NCBI GenBank assembly: GCA_946800325.1
Contig: OX326958.1
Coordinates: forward strand, 10,364,001-10,428,000
Source: Luzula sylvatica
Lineage: Eukaryota; Streptophyta; Magnoliopsida; Poales; Juncaceae
Length of the DNA stretch: 64,000 nucleotides
Direction: 5' to 3'
Each line of letters begins with the position of its first letter. The first letter of the stretch is position 1. Below are positions 11,487 to 22,023 of the stretch, in pieces. The notes below the pieces were generated by a model that was not told where the DNA came from, searched no databases, and saw nothing but the letters and a program-made list of their open reading frames with translations. Made by a program: the position numbers and the translations under genes.

Positions 11487-12001
11487 TATTAAAATTAATT
11501 TTTTTTTAATTAATATATTATTAAGGCAGAATAATATTCAATGTATTTGTGTGTGAATATGAGATATATGTGTCTATTAGATAGAATAAAAGTATCTAGA
11601 ATAAACCAAGAGTTGTATTGAGAGGGTGCATGTGATCTATAAATGCAACTCATCTCATATGTTTTAAGAGAAAGAAAAATCTCCAAAAAAAGAGAAAAAA
11701 ATTCTGTGAAAAATTAGAGTAAGGAGTAGAGAAAATGTTCTCACCCTTATCTCGAAATATTGTATCCATATATTATTGAGTTTATATCTATCTATTTATT
11801 AGTGTCTGTACCATTGCACCTTTTGGTCTTATCTTCGTGTGTTTCCACTTGGGTGGTATTTATCAATATCCATCAATCATATTAGTCAGATAGTTTGTCA
11901 CTTCCACGTGATATTTTATATCAACATTTGATATCATCCCCATATCCAATACCCACATATCTTCTCCAATTAAATACATAAAAAGCCCCAAAATCCCAAC
12001 A
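11487..12001 (+). repeat. 3' LTR of the miniature element
   Basis: Direct copy of 10,405-10,920, preceded by the purine tract AAGGCGGAG at 11,478-11,486 and followed by TAAAG. Confidence 0.85.
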
Positions 12002-12096
12002 TAAAGAACCACCTCTCTCGAGTCAAGCGAAGGTTCAATATGAATACCCAAAAGTTTCTGAATAAGTTCCTCATCGGAGAGTTGTGCTTGAGACAT
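12002..12096 (-). pseudogene. LINE-1 ORF1, N-terminal piece
   Basis: From the ATG at 12,096 the frame encodes a short acidic start (M-S-Q-A-Q-L-S-D-E-E-L) and reaches the miniature LTR site after about 31 codons. Removing that element joins it in frame to 10,399. An 18-base segment (acctctctcgagtcaagc) occurs at 12,009-12,026 and at 12,102-12,119, giving the residue string LDSREV twice. An upstream in-frame ATG at 12,120 could also be the start. Confidence 0.7.
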
Positions 12097-12769
12097 AGCT
12101 ACCTCTCTCGAGTCAAGCAAATTAATTTCCGTTTTAAAAAACCGAAAAAGGAAGATTGGGAATCGAAAAAAAACCTAGCTTTGTTCAGGTCAGGTAGAGG
12201 AAGATAACCGAAATCACAGAGTGCACCAATTAATTGAAAATCCCAGAGAATTAACCGTTTCCGGCACCAATTGATTTTGAGAACGATCAATTCAGTACTT
12301 AACTGACGATATCAGAAGAAATCGGATCCACACAGAGTGCACTATCACTGACTGTCACTGTCGCAAGAAAAATTGTCGAAAAACAAACCCCGGAACCACA
12401 TAACTAGGGTTTCGTCGCTGTACCCGCGTCATCTCTTCGAACCTCTTCTTCAGCCTCCGCGTAGATCCGCAACCGCCGAGTCGGATATTCTCTTCGTCAC
12501 TCACCACGCCCGTCCTACTTCGACGCCACTTCTTGATCTCTTCACTCTTCTCCGCCAAGTGGCCCTCTAAGGTTTCGTCGCGCCTCCCATATCGCCTCCG
12601 AGATCGTCCCAAGATCGCCTTCTTGGGTTTCGTCGCTGAGTCGGTTTTTTCGTCGCTGAGTCGCCTTCTTGATCGCCTTCTATGGGTGGTTACAGCCGTT
12701 ATTTCTTACAAAGGAAATAGATGGGGCTCGGTCTGGTGCCTATATTCAACTCATCCCCGATGGTCTGAC
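12097..12769. other. Probable LINE-1 5' UTR and GC-richer unassigned stretch
   Basis: Up to about 12,330 this is probably the LINE-1 5' untranslated region. From 12,355 to 12,700 it is GC-richer, with repeated GTTTCGTCGCTG and CGCCTTCTTG strings resembling a gene leader. ORFs exist on both strands but none shows a domain. The boundary between LINE and neighbouring CACTA sequence is not visible. Confidence 0.35.
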
Positions 12770-13008
12770 GGTCTAGGTAATTAGCGACGGCCCATTTTCT
12801 CGAAGGACCGACGGACCGATTAATTATGACTGTCTGACGGTAATGCTGCGGTCGCAAAATAAATCATGCTATTACCGATGGCCCGAGGTTGAAAAGAGTG
12901 GTCGATAAAACCTTACAGGGACGGATCGTCGGTGAAAAATTCAAACTTTTGCAACGGGTGGTAGGTAAAAATCAAGGCCCGTCGATGATAAATCAATATG
13001 TTGTAGTG
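12770..13008. mobile_element. Right end of a second, decayed CACTA element
   Basis: The stretch ends in ATATGTTGTAGTG (12,996-13,008), the same 13-base terminus as the CACTA at 6,614-9,243. It is preceded by degenerate sub-terminal motifs (CGACGGCCCATT, GATGGCCCGAGG, AGGCCCGTCGAT). The matching left terminus was not found, so this is a truncated copy. Confidence 0.7.
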
Positions 13009-14681
13009 TTTGTTGTTTCTTTGGACATGCTACATATCCATGTTTTCGTCGTGTGGAACCAACACGTCCTTTTTGATTGAAATCCGTGCTACATATTTGG
13101 ACGTGTGGAACCTTTCCACATAACTATTGGTCGTGCTACATATTTGGACGTGCTAAATATTTGAAAACTGTCGTTGTTATATCACTTTATAACCAACACG
13201 TCCTCCACACCATTATAGATAAAATAAAATCCTGAATTCTTTCGCAAAGTATTCAAGGATAAACTTCACAGCTATCAAGACAAATTCCGATTGGTTTAAA
13301 TATATAGAACCATTATACATTCACAAGAGTTATTCTCATGTAATCGCATTACATTTAAACTCGTGTAATTACCTTGGATTTTATTAAAGCTAAATTAGAC
13401 GTTTCATCTGTACGACATATATCCACTTACATATCAAGTCATACATAATAGATTATCACATCTAAATGTGAAGCATCATACCATTTCTATTTTTGCGATG
13501 CTTGTTCTCTCACATCGAGCCACAAAAATGTATGTCATTCAACATCTCGATTTAACTCCTCCAAGGAGTTATATGTTCAAAATCATTTTCAACAATATGT
13601 CGATATACGTGTGATAATATAGAACGAGGAACTTCTTAGATCTATCATATAGATCTTCACGCTTAATTCATAAGAGGTCTCGCCTAAATCCTTTGTCGTT
13701 AGAAGAAATATAATGTGGCTCTCACTAACCTTCGTGTGTACACAAAGTTTTCATTCGTTCCGACAATGTTAAAACAGTTATAACTTCGTCAAAATGATAT
13801 ATTCCAATTCCGAGAAGTTTTCTCTAATCGATCATATGGATCGTTAAAACGTGCATATCCTATCCCCGATTCTTATGAATCGACAAAACATGGCAAGATA
13901 TTCAGTTTATGTCAAGATATTCGGTTTTTCTATCCATTTTGCCACATCACATAGTCATAATACGCGATCATGGCAATCATAATTTTGAGAATGTGAAAGC
14001 ATGGCAATATGCGGAAGCTTTTCTTCATATTCCGACTATGAAATACTTGAAACTTTTCATAGCATCCTTGTTATATGCGTATTCCTATCCATGTCGGTTC
14101 TCATCTTGAAAACCCATTGACATTTCACGGGTCTAACCCGGAAAGTAATGAAATCATGTTCTAAACTTGATAATTTACACGGATTGAATCTCAGATTTCT
14201 TGACACTCTGCCATGTGGAACCATTACTTTTCATAGCATCCTTGTAGGATATCGAATCATCATATGATTTTGATCTATCATCATTAGCCACAATAAATCC
14301 GTATTTACCGGCTTATGATATAGCCTACTTGATGTAAAAAAAATTCTTTGTGTGTTCGACACATATTCATCAACTATTGATGAAGTTGTGTCAACTTTCA
14401 TCGGCACAATGTTATTTTCAGATCTCGAACTCTTTCGAGATTTATTCTACTCCCACTAGTCGAGATTTATTCTACTTCCACAACTTTCATCAGCACAATG
14501 ACATCAAGTTCCAAACTTGTGCACATTATGTCCTCCTCCAAGAAAGCATCTCTTCGAGCCACGAAAATCTCATTTTTGTCGGACGTTAGAATTAATACCC
14601 TTGAGTTTCCTTAAGGATATATGATAAATGAACAATTTCAGATTTGGGATTGAGTTTAACCGAAACAAATTTCGAAATATA
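13009..14681 (-). pseudogene. Decayed Copia F, downstream pol and 3' region
   Basis: The part 14,440-14,640 aligns with the minus-strand Copia pol at 62,190-62,380: the 'gagccacgaaaa' and 'ccttgagtttccttaaggat' segments correspond to its 'gagccacgaaaa' and 'cttgtttcttgaggat'. The rest (13,009-14,430) is probably the decayed RT/RNase H and downstream region of the same element, but no protein motif remains readable. Local direct repeats 'gtgctacatatttggacgtg' occur at about 13,090 and 13,132. The element continues at 18,530 after the hAT insertion. Confidence 0.55.
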
Positions 14682-14689
14682 CTCACACC
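14682..14689. repeat. 8-bp target duplication CTCACACC, left of the hAT
   Basis: CTCACACC here and at 18,522-18,529 exactly flanks the TAGAG termini. Eight bases is the hAT signature. Confidence 0.9.
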
Positions 14690-14699
14690 TAGAGGTGAC

Positions 14700-15105
14700 A
14701 ATCGGGCGGGTCGGGTCGTGTTCGGATCGGGTCATTTCGGGTTCGGGTCGTTTCGGTTTGCGGGTCATTCGGGTCATCGGGTCATTCGGGTCGCGGGTCG
14801 TTCGGGTTTCGGGTCGTTCGGGTTCGGGTCGTTTCGGGTTTCGGGTCGTTCGGATCCGGGTCGTTTCGGGTTTCGGGTCATTCGGGTTCGGGTCGTTTCG
14901 GTTTTCGGGTCATTCGGTTCCGGGTCGTTTCGGTTTTCGGGTCGTTCGGTTTCGGGTCGTTCGGTTTTCGGGTCGTTCGGTTCCGGGTCGTTTCGGTTTT
15001 CGGGTCGTTCGGTTTCGGGTTGTTTCGGTTTCGGGTCATTCGATTCCTGATCGTTTCGATTTTCGGATCGTTCGGTTCCGAATCGTTCTGATTTTCGGGT
15101 CATTG
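14700..15105. repeat. Left sub-terminal GGGTCGTTCGG array of the hAT
   Basis: About 400 bases of a degenerate unit such as TTCGGGTCGTTCGG / TTTCGGGTCATTCGG with spacing near 20-21 bases. It becomes AT-richer toward the interior. Such arrays are candidate transposase-binding sites. Confidence 0.9.
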
Positions 15106-16069
15106 GTTATAAATAATATTTTAATTAATATTACAAAATGTTGTATTATTTGTGATAAATAATATTATAAAATTTTAAAACATAAATTTATTTATTTGAT
15201 GAAATAATTTGATTATTTCCACAAATATAATGATTTTATTCTAAAAAGAATAAAATATTTTAATTAATTACATCGGTTTGTGTATGTATATATGAATTAA
15301 TAATTGACCTATAATTAATTTCATTTACCTCCCACAATTAAAACCTAAATACACTATCTCATTCTAAAAATATCATTCTATTATAATATTTAACATTAAT
15401 TCAATAAAAAAATTGACAATAAAATATAAAAATAATTATTGCTATATTTTGAGTAATTAACGTATAATTATTTCAAGTCAATGTGATTGTTGAATAACAG
15501 TAGGTAAGTGTTCATGTGATCAAAATATTATTAAATGAATGAAATGTGATTGTTAAATAATAATAGGCAATTATTTTATGTGCATGTCATAAATGAGTGA
15601 AATGTTATTATTATATCAATTATAAATTAGTGAAATGTGATTATTATTATTATTTGGAACATTTTTATTTGGAACATTTTTATTTCCCTCTCTTCTCATC
15701 AATTATAAATAATAATAGGCAATTGTTTTTTTTTTTTGGCGGCACACCAAAATTTGGACCATTTTAATTTCCCTCTCTTCTCATCTCTTTACCCTTTTTC
15801 AATCCTTTCTCTCTCTCTCTCTATCTCTCTCTCTCTCTCTAAATTTCTAAATTTTGTGAAAATTGGGATTTACATGGAATCTAAATTTTGTAATTTGTCC
15901 AGTAGCGAAGTTATATGATATGTCTTTGCAAATAAGATAATTTCAAATAATAAATAATTAAATATATAAAAAATAATGCAATTGAAATACATATTTAAAA
16001 TATGTGAGATCTACAATTAATTTTTGCTCAAATTTCTAAAAATATGAAAAATTAATTTAGGATATTTTT

Positions 16070-17830
16070 AAAAAATAAATAATAACTCCAAAATTATTTC
16101 CCTCAAAAATATTTTGTTACTTTCCCTCCTCTTTTCATTTCTCATATTTTTAATTAAACTTTTAATATTTATATAATTATTGAACATATTAAAATTTAGA
16201 GAATACATAGAAATATTCCTAACATAAAAAAATAAATAATAACTCCAAAATTATTCCCCTCGAAAATATTTTGGTACTTTCCCTCCTCTTTTCATGTCTC
16301 ATAATTTTAATTAAACTTTTAGTATTAATATAATTATTGAACATATTTTATCATATTTAAAATTAAAAATTCCAATATTTGGAGAAATATATCATGAGCC
16401 TTCACGGGAGATGGATAGCATGAACATCATCAAATCTCTCATTATTACATACTTTTGCCCATCATTTTCTTTAAATGGATGGCAAAGAGCAAGGGCAAAC
16501 CTAGTAATTACTATTAAAATAGAGGGCAAATAAATACAACATTCAAATGAACAAAATAGTGAAATAATTGGTGCAACCCATATCATATCATAAATTTTTG
16601 AACATAATAATTATGACTAAATATTAAGTACTGTATTAATAATATATGTAAATATTAAGTACTATATTATTAATAATATATCAATACTATTTAACATAAT
16701 AATTATAAATATATTATGTCGTATCTATACAATGAAAAAAAAATATTATAATAATAAAAATGTACATTTGATAATTATAAATATATTATGTCGTATCCAA
16801 TTAATTTTTGCTCAAATTTCTAAAAATATGAAAAATTAATTTAGGATATTTAAAAAAAAAGAAATAACTAGTAATGATATTTAAAAGTTACAATAGAAGA
16901 AGGTGTTCAAGATTACCAATTGAATTAGGAATAGATCCAATGAAATAATTACTCAATAAATTCCCTCAGTAATAAAATAAATGGAAACAAATAATTAAAA
17001 GTTCACAAGAAATATAAATGATGTAAATTATTTATTTATTTTTTTTACAGTTTATGGAGGTTGATAATGTGAACTAATTCAAAAAAGATTTTTTTCTTTA
17101 AATTCATTTGATGATAAATATCTGCATATTACATATTATATTAATCTCATCATCTTGTTAAAACTTAGTTATATATAATCATAAATATATTTATGATAAA
17201 TAATAACTCATTGTATGATAATATATGAGGGCTATATGAGAAAAACTAATAAAAGAAATATCATGTTATATTATATTATTATTGTTTAGAATTTGGATGA
17301 ACAATTAATGTCATTAAAATAAAATACATAGAAATATCATATTATAACTCTATTAAATATTTTGAATATATAATATTACAATTATATTAATATAATTATT
17401 GAACATATTCAAATTCAGATAATACATAGAAATATTCCTAACATAAAAAAATAAATAATAACTCCAAAATTATTTCCCTCCAAAATATTTCGTTACTTTC
17501 CCTCCTCCTCTTTTCATGTCTCATATTTTTAATTAGACTTTTAGTATTAATTTAATTATTGAACATATTAAAATTCAGATAATACATAGAAATATTTCTA
17601 ACATAAAAAAATAAATAATAACTCCAAAATTATTTCCCTCCAAAATATTTTGTTACTTTCCCTCCTCTTTTCATTTCTCATATTTTTAATTAAACTTTTA
17701 ATATTAATATAATTATTGAACACATTAAAATTTAGATAATACATAGGAATATTCCTAACATAAAAAAATAAATAATAACTCCAAAATTATTTCCCTCCAA
17801 AATATTTCGTTACTTTCCCTCATAGTTTCA
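16070..17830. repeat. Interrupted tandem copies of a ~160-bp AT-rich block in the hAT interior
   Basis: The landmark 'aataactccaaaattattyccct' starts near 16,081, 16,239, 17,455, 17,619 and 17,772. Each is followed by 'ttactttccctcctc', 'ttttaattaaactttta' and 'attattgaaca'. The two clusters are separated by about 1 kb of other AT-rich sequence (16,380-17,400), in which 'ctcaaatttctaaaaatatg' and 'aatatattatgtcgtat' are also duplicated. Confidence 0.8.
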
Positions 17831-18174
17831 TTTATCATTTTTTTAATTAAACTTTTAGTATTTCCTTACTTTCCCAGGTTCCCTTCTCTTATTATTTCTC
17901 ATTTTTTAATTATACCTTTTTCTTTCTATCCAAGCCAAACTTGAGTAATATTTACGTTACGTATGTTTATTGTATGTATAATTTGATGTTAAATATTAGT
18001 ATTTGTCATGCATGTATGTTGATGTTAATTTTTTTGGCATTTAAAAAAAAATATTCAATATTCAAATATATGCGCAAGACCAAAAAAAAAATAAGATACA
18101 CATGATATATTAGTTTATTTAATATTAATTATTACAAAAAAATCATATAAAAAAAAAATTTCATGCAGAACATA

Positions 18175-18505
18175 TGATAAGTTTCGGGTCATTCGGGTTC
18201 GGTTCGATTTCGGTTTCGGGTCATTCGGGTTTCGGGTCATTCGGGTTCGGTTCAATTTCGGGTTCGGGACATTCGGGTTTCGGGTCGTTCGGGTTTCGGG
18301 TCGTTCGGGTTTCGGGTCATTCGGGTTCGGGTCATTCGGTTTCGGGCCAATTTCGGGTTCGGGTCATTCGGGTTCGGGTTGATTTCGGGTTCGGGTCATT
18401 CGGTTTCGGTTTCGGGTTCGGGTTCGGGTCGTTGACTTGTCAACATTTTCGGGTCGGGTCGGGTTCGGGTTCGGGCGGGTCGGGTCATTTTTTCGGGTCG
18501 GGTCG
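18175..18505. repeat. Right sub-terminal GGGTCATTCGG array of the hAT
   Basis: Same unit and same orientation as the left array (TTTCGGGTCATTCGGG reads on the plus strand in both), although the terminal repeats themselves are inverted. Confidence 0.9.
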
Positions 18506-18521
18506 GATTTTGCCAGCTCTA

Positions 18522-18529
18522 CTCACACC
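18522..18529. repeat. 8-bp target duplication CTCACACC, right of the hAT
   Basis: Pairs with 14,682-14,689. Confidence 0.9.
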
Positions 18530-18982
18530 CTCAAATATGTACAAATAACAATTTCGGAACCATCCTGATCCATATCTCATATGACGTATTTTGTACCGAT
18601 TAGAAGGTTTATGGTCCTTATCTTATATGTAACCATTTATTAGTGCTGCTGTCTCAAGGGCGTATCCCCAAAATATTTTTGAGAGATCCGTTTGACTTAT
18701 CATTTATCGAGCCATGTCTAACATGCGTTCATTTCCTATTTTCGAATACATCTCAATGTTCCGAAATGAAGATAATCGTGAAACAATTCCACAATCATAA
18801 ATGATCATCAATACTTATAACTCAAATATCGCCTCTTCGATCATATCATGTGCTTAGCTCAAATACTCGCCTCTTCGATCCTATCAAAGGGGTTCAATTT
18901 TCTTGCTTAGTCGACTTTGTATTTTGTTTTTGAAACTTTTTGAATTTTTCAAAAGTCTCCACTTTGTCACACATTAAACATA
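18530..18982 (-). pseudogene. Decayed Copia F, integrase region
   Basis: Order and wording match the intact minus-strand Copia integrase at 62,500-62,800: 'ccatgtctaac', 'gttcaattt' and 'ctcaaatactcgcctcttcgat', then 'ttgaatttttcaaaag' and 'tttgtcacacattaa'. The frame is lost by many small changes and a duplicated 'ctcaaatatcgcctcttcgatc' segment (18,820-18,890). It joins the piece before the hAT and continues after element B at 27,604. Confidence 0.7.
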
Positions 18983-18987
18983 TATTA
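18983..18987. repeat. Target duplication TATTA, left of element B
   Basis: TATTA here and at 27,599-27,603, directly at the LTR ends. Confidence 0.9.
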
Positions 18988-19104
18988 TGAAAGAAAATAT
19001 GGCATAAGAATTAACTTGGAAGAATTTATATAAATAGGCAAATCTGCAATCAGAATTGGGCCCGATCTGCAGTCAGAATTGGGCCCGTTCGAACTTATTT
19101 CCTA

Positions 19105-19197
<93 letters not shown>

Positions 19198-19591
19198 CTG
19201 ATTTCATTTTGACCTAGCTAATTTTTCAGAATTAGGTTTTGAGCCGCCGTTTCTCTCTCTTTCTTCCACAGAACTGATTTCGTTTAGAGAGATTGAGAGG
19301 GAGATTCGAGCAAGTTCTTGAGAAGAATTGATCGTGATAGCGACTAGAACGACGTCGACGATTCCGATCGGTCGAAATCGAGGTGGACACGAGTAGAGGG
19401 ATTGCACGAGCATTCCTTGGAGAAGGTTCACGGATTTGGGAAAGAAGTCGACACATACTAACTTGTACGAGGTAATTTTCTCCAACTCTTCCTTTTTTGT
19501 TGGCTTTTCGAGCGTGATCCCGGTAGAATTAGGTTACGCATGCGAAACTAATTCTGCTGCACACTTTGATAAACGTGTTCGTAATCCCACA
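18988..19591 (+). repeat. 5' LTR of element B
   Basis: 604 bases. It carries TATAAATA (19,029-19,036), a duplicated AGTCAGAATTGGGCCCG unit, a (TA)n tract (19,109-19,194) and a U5 with a CGAGGTGGACACGAGTAGAGG module. It ends CCCACA before the primer site. The same family forms the solo LTR at 44,259-44,858. Confidence 0.93.
19109..19194. repeat. (TA)n microsatellite in the 5' LTR of element B
   Basis: About 85 bases of TA. The 3' LTR has a similar tract (27,118-27,200); the solo LTR at 44,259 has only a short TATATATA. Confidence 0.95.
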
Positions 19592-19592
19592 G

Positions 19593-19604
19593 TGGTATCA
19601 GAGC
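19593..19604 (+). other. Primer binding site (tRNA-iMet) of element B
   Basis: TGGTATCAGAGC begins two bases after the LTR end. Confidence 0.93.
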
Positions 19605-20565
19605 AATCGCTCGCTAAAACCATCGAAAATCGATGTTTTATTTCGAATTTAGGAAATTTTAGAATTTTTGGGCTAAATTGCAAAATTACAGATTGGATCT
19701 GTTGAAAATTGGATTTTCGGAAAAAAAAAAAAAAAAAAATTGGATTTTCGGAAAGAAAAAAAAAATGCCAATTTATAAATTCGATTCGGTATAGCATATA
19801 GCCTTAAACGGGGATGATTGTCTGTGAATGCTTGTATGTGTGTTGTGTGGGGGCCGGTGAGCTTTCCAAATTGTATTTTATTTAAATATGTGGGGACCGG
19901 TGAGTCTTCCAAAATTGTAATAAAATAAAATAGGTTTAGTTTTGAAGAGGGACCTTCAAGGCAAGACAACACGACACGGAGATTGGATCTTCAAAGCAAG
20001 GAATCATCTTGGGTTTTAGGATTGGGAATTTAGGGTTTTATGATTGCTCATAAAACTAAAAGGCCAATATGCTATACCGTAATATTTTATTTGGTTTTGT
20101 GAATGAATACAATAAATGATTTTATTAAAAGAAAAACCTCCCACGTAATTATCAAGTTATTTGCCTCCCAAAGTGGAACCTTCGAGACTAGTATTTGTTT
20201 ATTTGTGTTGCATGGCCATAGTCTGGCACAGATTTACACGTACGTAGCAAAGAAGGCCTACATTGATTAGGAGTTGACATGTTGCATGGCCATAGTCTGT
20301 CATGTCAATTCGCTGATTGAATGATACTCCACTTGTGGTTTGGACTTGACCAATTCGCTAGCAAGGCTAGGATTTGGGGCAAGGAGTGAGGTAGACACAC
20401 TCTGGTTTTGAGTTGGACTCAATACCGGACCTCACGAATAAAGCAAGAATCGTCTTGGAGATGATTGGACACCGTCCTACCCGACGTGACGTATTTTCTG
20501 AGTGGTTGGCCAAAGTCACCTTAGAAATACGTTAAATAGGGATCTTGTCGAAAGATTTAGATCAA
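19605..20565 (+). other. Non-coding 5' internal region of element B
   Basis: Where a Copia element normally encodes the N-terminal two thirds of gag, this 960-base stretch has no usable frame. It holds two runs of A (19,720-19,770), a duplicated 'gtggggaccggtgag' segment (19,848-19,912) and the phrase TTGCATGGCCATAGTCTG twice (20,208 and 20,280). A related phrase recurs at 25,976 near the other end of the element. Confidence 0.7.
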
Positions 20566-21234
20566 ATGACCGTTGATGAATTGGCAGGTTCACTCGAGGC
20601 ACACGAGCAGCGAAAGAAAAAGAAGGAGAACGAGGCACACCAAGAAGCACTGCAAGTCAAGGCGACCATAGATGAAGACAAGGCGATGTACGCTGAGAAC
20701 AATCGAGGAAGAGGACGCGGCCGTGGAGGTCGATTTGGTGGTCGAGGCAGAGGCGGAAACTATAATTCCGAAGAAAAGAAGCAACCGAATCAGCAAAATT
20801 GGCGCGGCCGAGGGCGAGGTCGTGGACGAGGAAGCTGGTCGAGTCGAGCAAGTGTCGAGTGTTACAACTGCGGCAAGCCTGGACATTACGCGAAGGAGTG
20901 CTGGTCCGAGAAAAAGGTAAAAGAAAATGCCAACCTAGTAGAGAAGGAGGCAAATGATGGTGTTCTCATGATGGCTCACAAAGACACCACATCGGAGAGC
21001 GATACAATCTGGTACCTCGACACCGGCGCAAGCAACCACATGTGCGGGCACAAACAACTTTTCGTAGAGATGAAGGAGCTAGACGATGGGCACGTGTCAT
21101 TTGGAGATGCGTCAAAGGTCCAAGTAAAGGGTAAAGGTAAAATTCGATTCTATCAGAAGGATGGTAAAGAAGGACATATCGAAAATGTCTACTACGTGCC
21201 TGAGATGAAGAGCAACATAATCAGCATGGGGTAA
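20566..21234 (+). pseudogene. Element B/A: gag C-terminus and protease
   Basis: The first ATG is at 20,566; an in-frame TAA lies upstream at 20,533. The protein has the 'TVDELAGSLEAHEQR' segment usual at the end of the Copia gag core and an Arg/Gly-rich stretch (RGRGRGG). A CCHC zinc knuckle follows (CYNCGKPGHYAKEC, near 20,862-20,903), then the protease with active-site D-T-G in WYLDTGASNHMCG (about 21,012-21,050). A TAA at 21,232-21,234 ends the frame; the next codons continue the same reading frame. The N-terminal gag domain is absent. Confidence 0.88.
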
Positions 21235-21237
21235 CTA

Positions 21238-22014
21238 TTGGAGAGAGGATACTCGGTCTTCATGAAAGATCGAACGATGCAGCTGAAGGACGATCGAGGT
21301 CAATTGGTTGCACGTGTTGAGATGGCGAAGAATCGAATGTTCAAGCTCAACCTGAGAAGTGTTCAGAGAATGTGCTTACGAGTCGATATGGAGGACAAAT
21401 CTTGGCTCTGGCATTTGCGGTTTGGACACTTGCACTATGGAGGCTTGCGAGAGTTGGCCAAGAAGGACATGGTGCACGGTCTGCCAGATATGGACTACAC
21501 GAGCAGATTTTGCGAAGGTTGCGTACTCGGTAAACATGCAAGAGTCCCATTTCAGAAGAAGGTGAAATATGAAGCAGCAAACCCTCTCGAGCTGGTGCAC
21601 ACCGACATTTGTGGTCCGATCACACCGAAATCGTTTAGTGAGAAAAGGTATTTTATTACATTCGTTGATGATTACACTAGGAGGACCTGGGTTTATTTTT
21701 TGAAGGAAAAATCCGAGGCATTCGAAGTGTTCAAGAGGTTCAAGGTGCTTGTCGAGAAGATGACCGGGCGATACATCAAAGCTTTGCGGTCAGATAGAGG
21801 CGGTGAGTACACGTCAACCGCATTTACGAGCTTTTGTGAGGAGCAAAGGATTAAGAGATTCTTGACTGCGCCATACTCGCCTCAGCAAAATGGTGTGGCC
21901 GAGAGGAAGAACCGGACCATTCTCGACATGGTTCGATCGATGTTGAAGAGCAAAGGAGTGCCAAAAGAATTTTGGGCCGAGGTGGTACAGTGTGCGGTGT
22001 ATGTACAAAATTGA
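21238..22014 (+). pseudogene. Element B/A: GAG-pre-integrase and integrase core
   Basis: Continues the same frame after the stop. It has the HLRFGHLHYGGL zinc-binding pre-integrase segment with a CEGCVLGK pair, then the catalytic core: D in VHTDICGP, D in LRSDRGGEY and E in QQNGVAERKNR, the complete DDE set. The integrase would insert the cDNA. A TGA at 22,012-22,014 interrupts the frame, but coding continues directly after it. Confidence 0.88.
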
Positions 22015-22023
22015 TGTCCTCAT

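Larger units (their letters stand above)
10405..12001 (+). mobile_element. Miniature non-autonomous LTR retrotransposon in LINE-1 ORF1
   Basis: Two near-identical direct repeats of 516 and 515 bases enclose only 566 bases. Directly after the left repeat lies TTGGTATCAGAGC, the initiator-Met-tRNA primer site. A purine run AAGGCGGAG precedes the right repeat. The interior encodes no gag or pol and carries an A-rich array of GATTCGAAAAA-like units (11,270-11,380). Its size is between TRIMs and larger LARDs. The insertion interrupts LINE-1 ORF1 after codon 31. Movement would need proteins from another element. Confidence 0.92.
4560..12096 (-). mobile_element. LINE-1: L1-type non-LTR retrotransposon, nested and 3'-truncated
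   Basis: Read on the minus strand, ORF1 starts at 12,096 and ORF2 at 9,467. ORF2 runs through endonuclease and reverse transcriptase to a junction near 4,560 with the intron of the duplicated membrane gene. A CACTA element (6,614-9,243) and a miniature LTR element (10,405-12,001) interrupt it. When both are removed, coding sequence rejoins across each site. There is no RNase H domain and no poly-A tail, so the 3' end is lost, unlike the usual 5' truncation of LINEs. Several frameshifts and stops make it non-functional. Confidence 0.85.
14690..18521. mobile_element. Non-autonomous hAT element with FRG-type GC-rich sub-terminal arrays
   Basis: Termini TAGAGGTGACAA and, reverse-complemented, TAGAGCTGGCAA are flanked by the perfect 8-base duplication CTCACACC. 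Both sub-terminal regions are arrays of TTCGGGTC-like units (14,700-15,100 and 18,175-18,505). The interior (15,110-18,170) is AT-rich with a repeated block near 160 bases and no transposase. The GC-rich arrays create glycine/serine/arginine ORFs on both strands; these are not genes. The element sits in the decayed Copia F. Confidence 0.88.

Noticed and set aside
12373..12784. Genes in the GC-richer stretch upstream of LINE-1
   Set aside because: Frames exist on both strands with no motif, and the region is probably LINE leader and CACTA sequence.
12289..13008. Complete CACTA element starting at CACTATCACTG near 12,341
   Set aside because: That string does not match the 13-base right end and no three-base duplication pairs with the sequence after 13,008.
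14628..15162. Gly/Ser/Arg- and Arg/Pro-rich ORFs of up to 172 residues on both strands
   Set aside because: They are translations of the hAT sub-terminal GGGTCGTTCGG array; the same happens at 18,174-18,548.
14690..18521. Mutator-like element with a 9-base duplication ACTCACACC
   Set aside because: The extra A belongs equally to the element end. TAGAG termini with an 8-base duplication fit hAT better, and there are no long terminal inverted repeats.
19593..19604. tRNA fragment suggested by TGGTATCAGAGC
   Set aside because: It is the retrotransposon primer binding site, only 12 bases, next to LTR ends at every occurrence.
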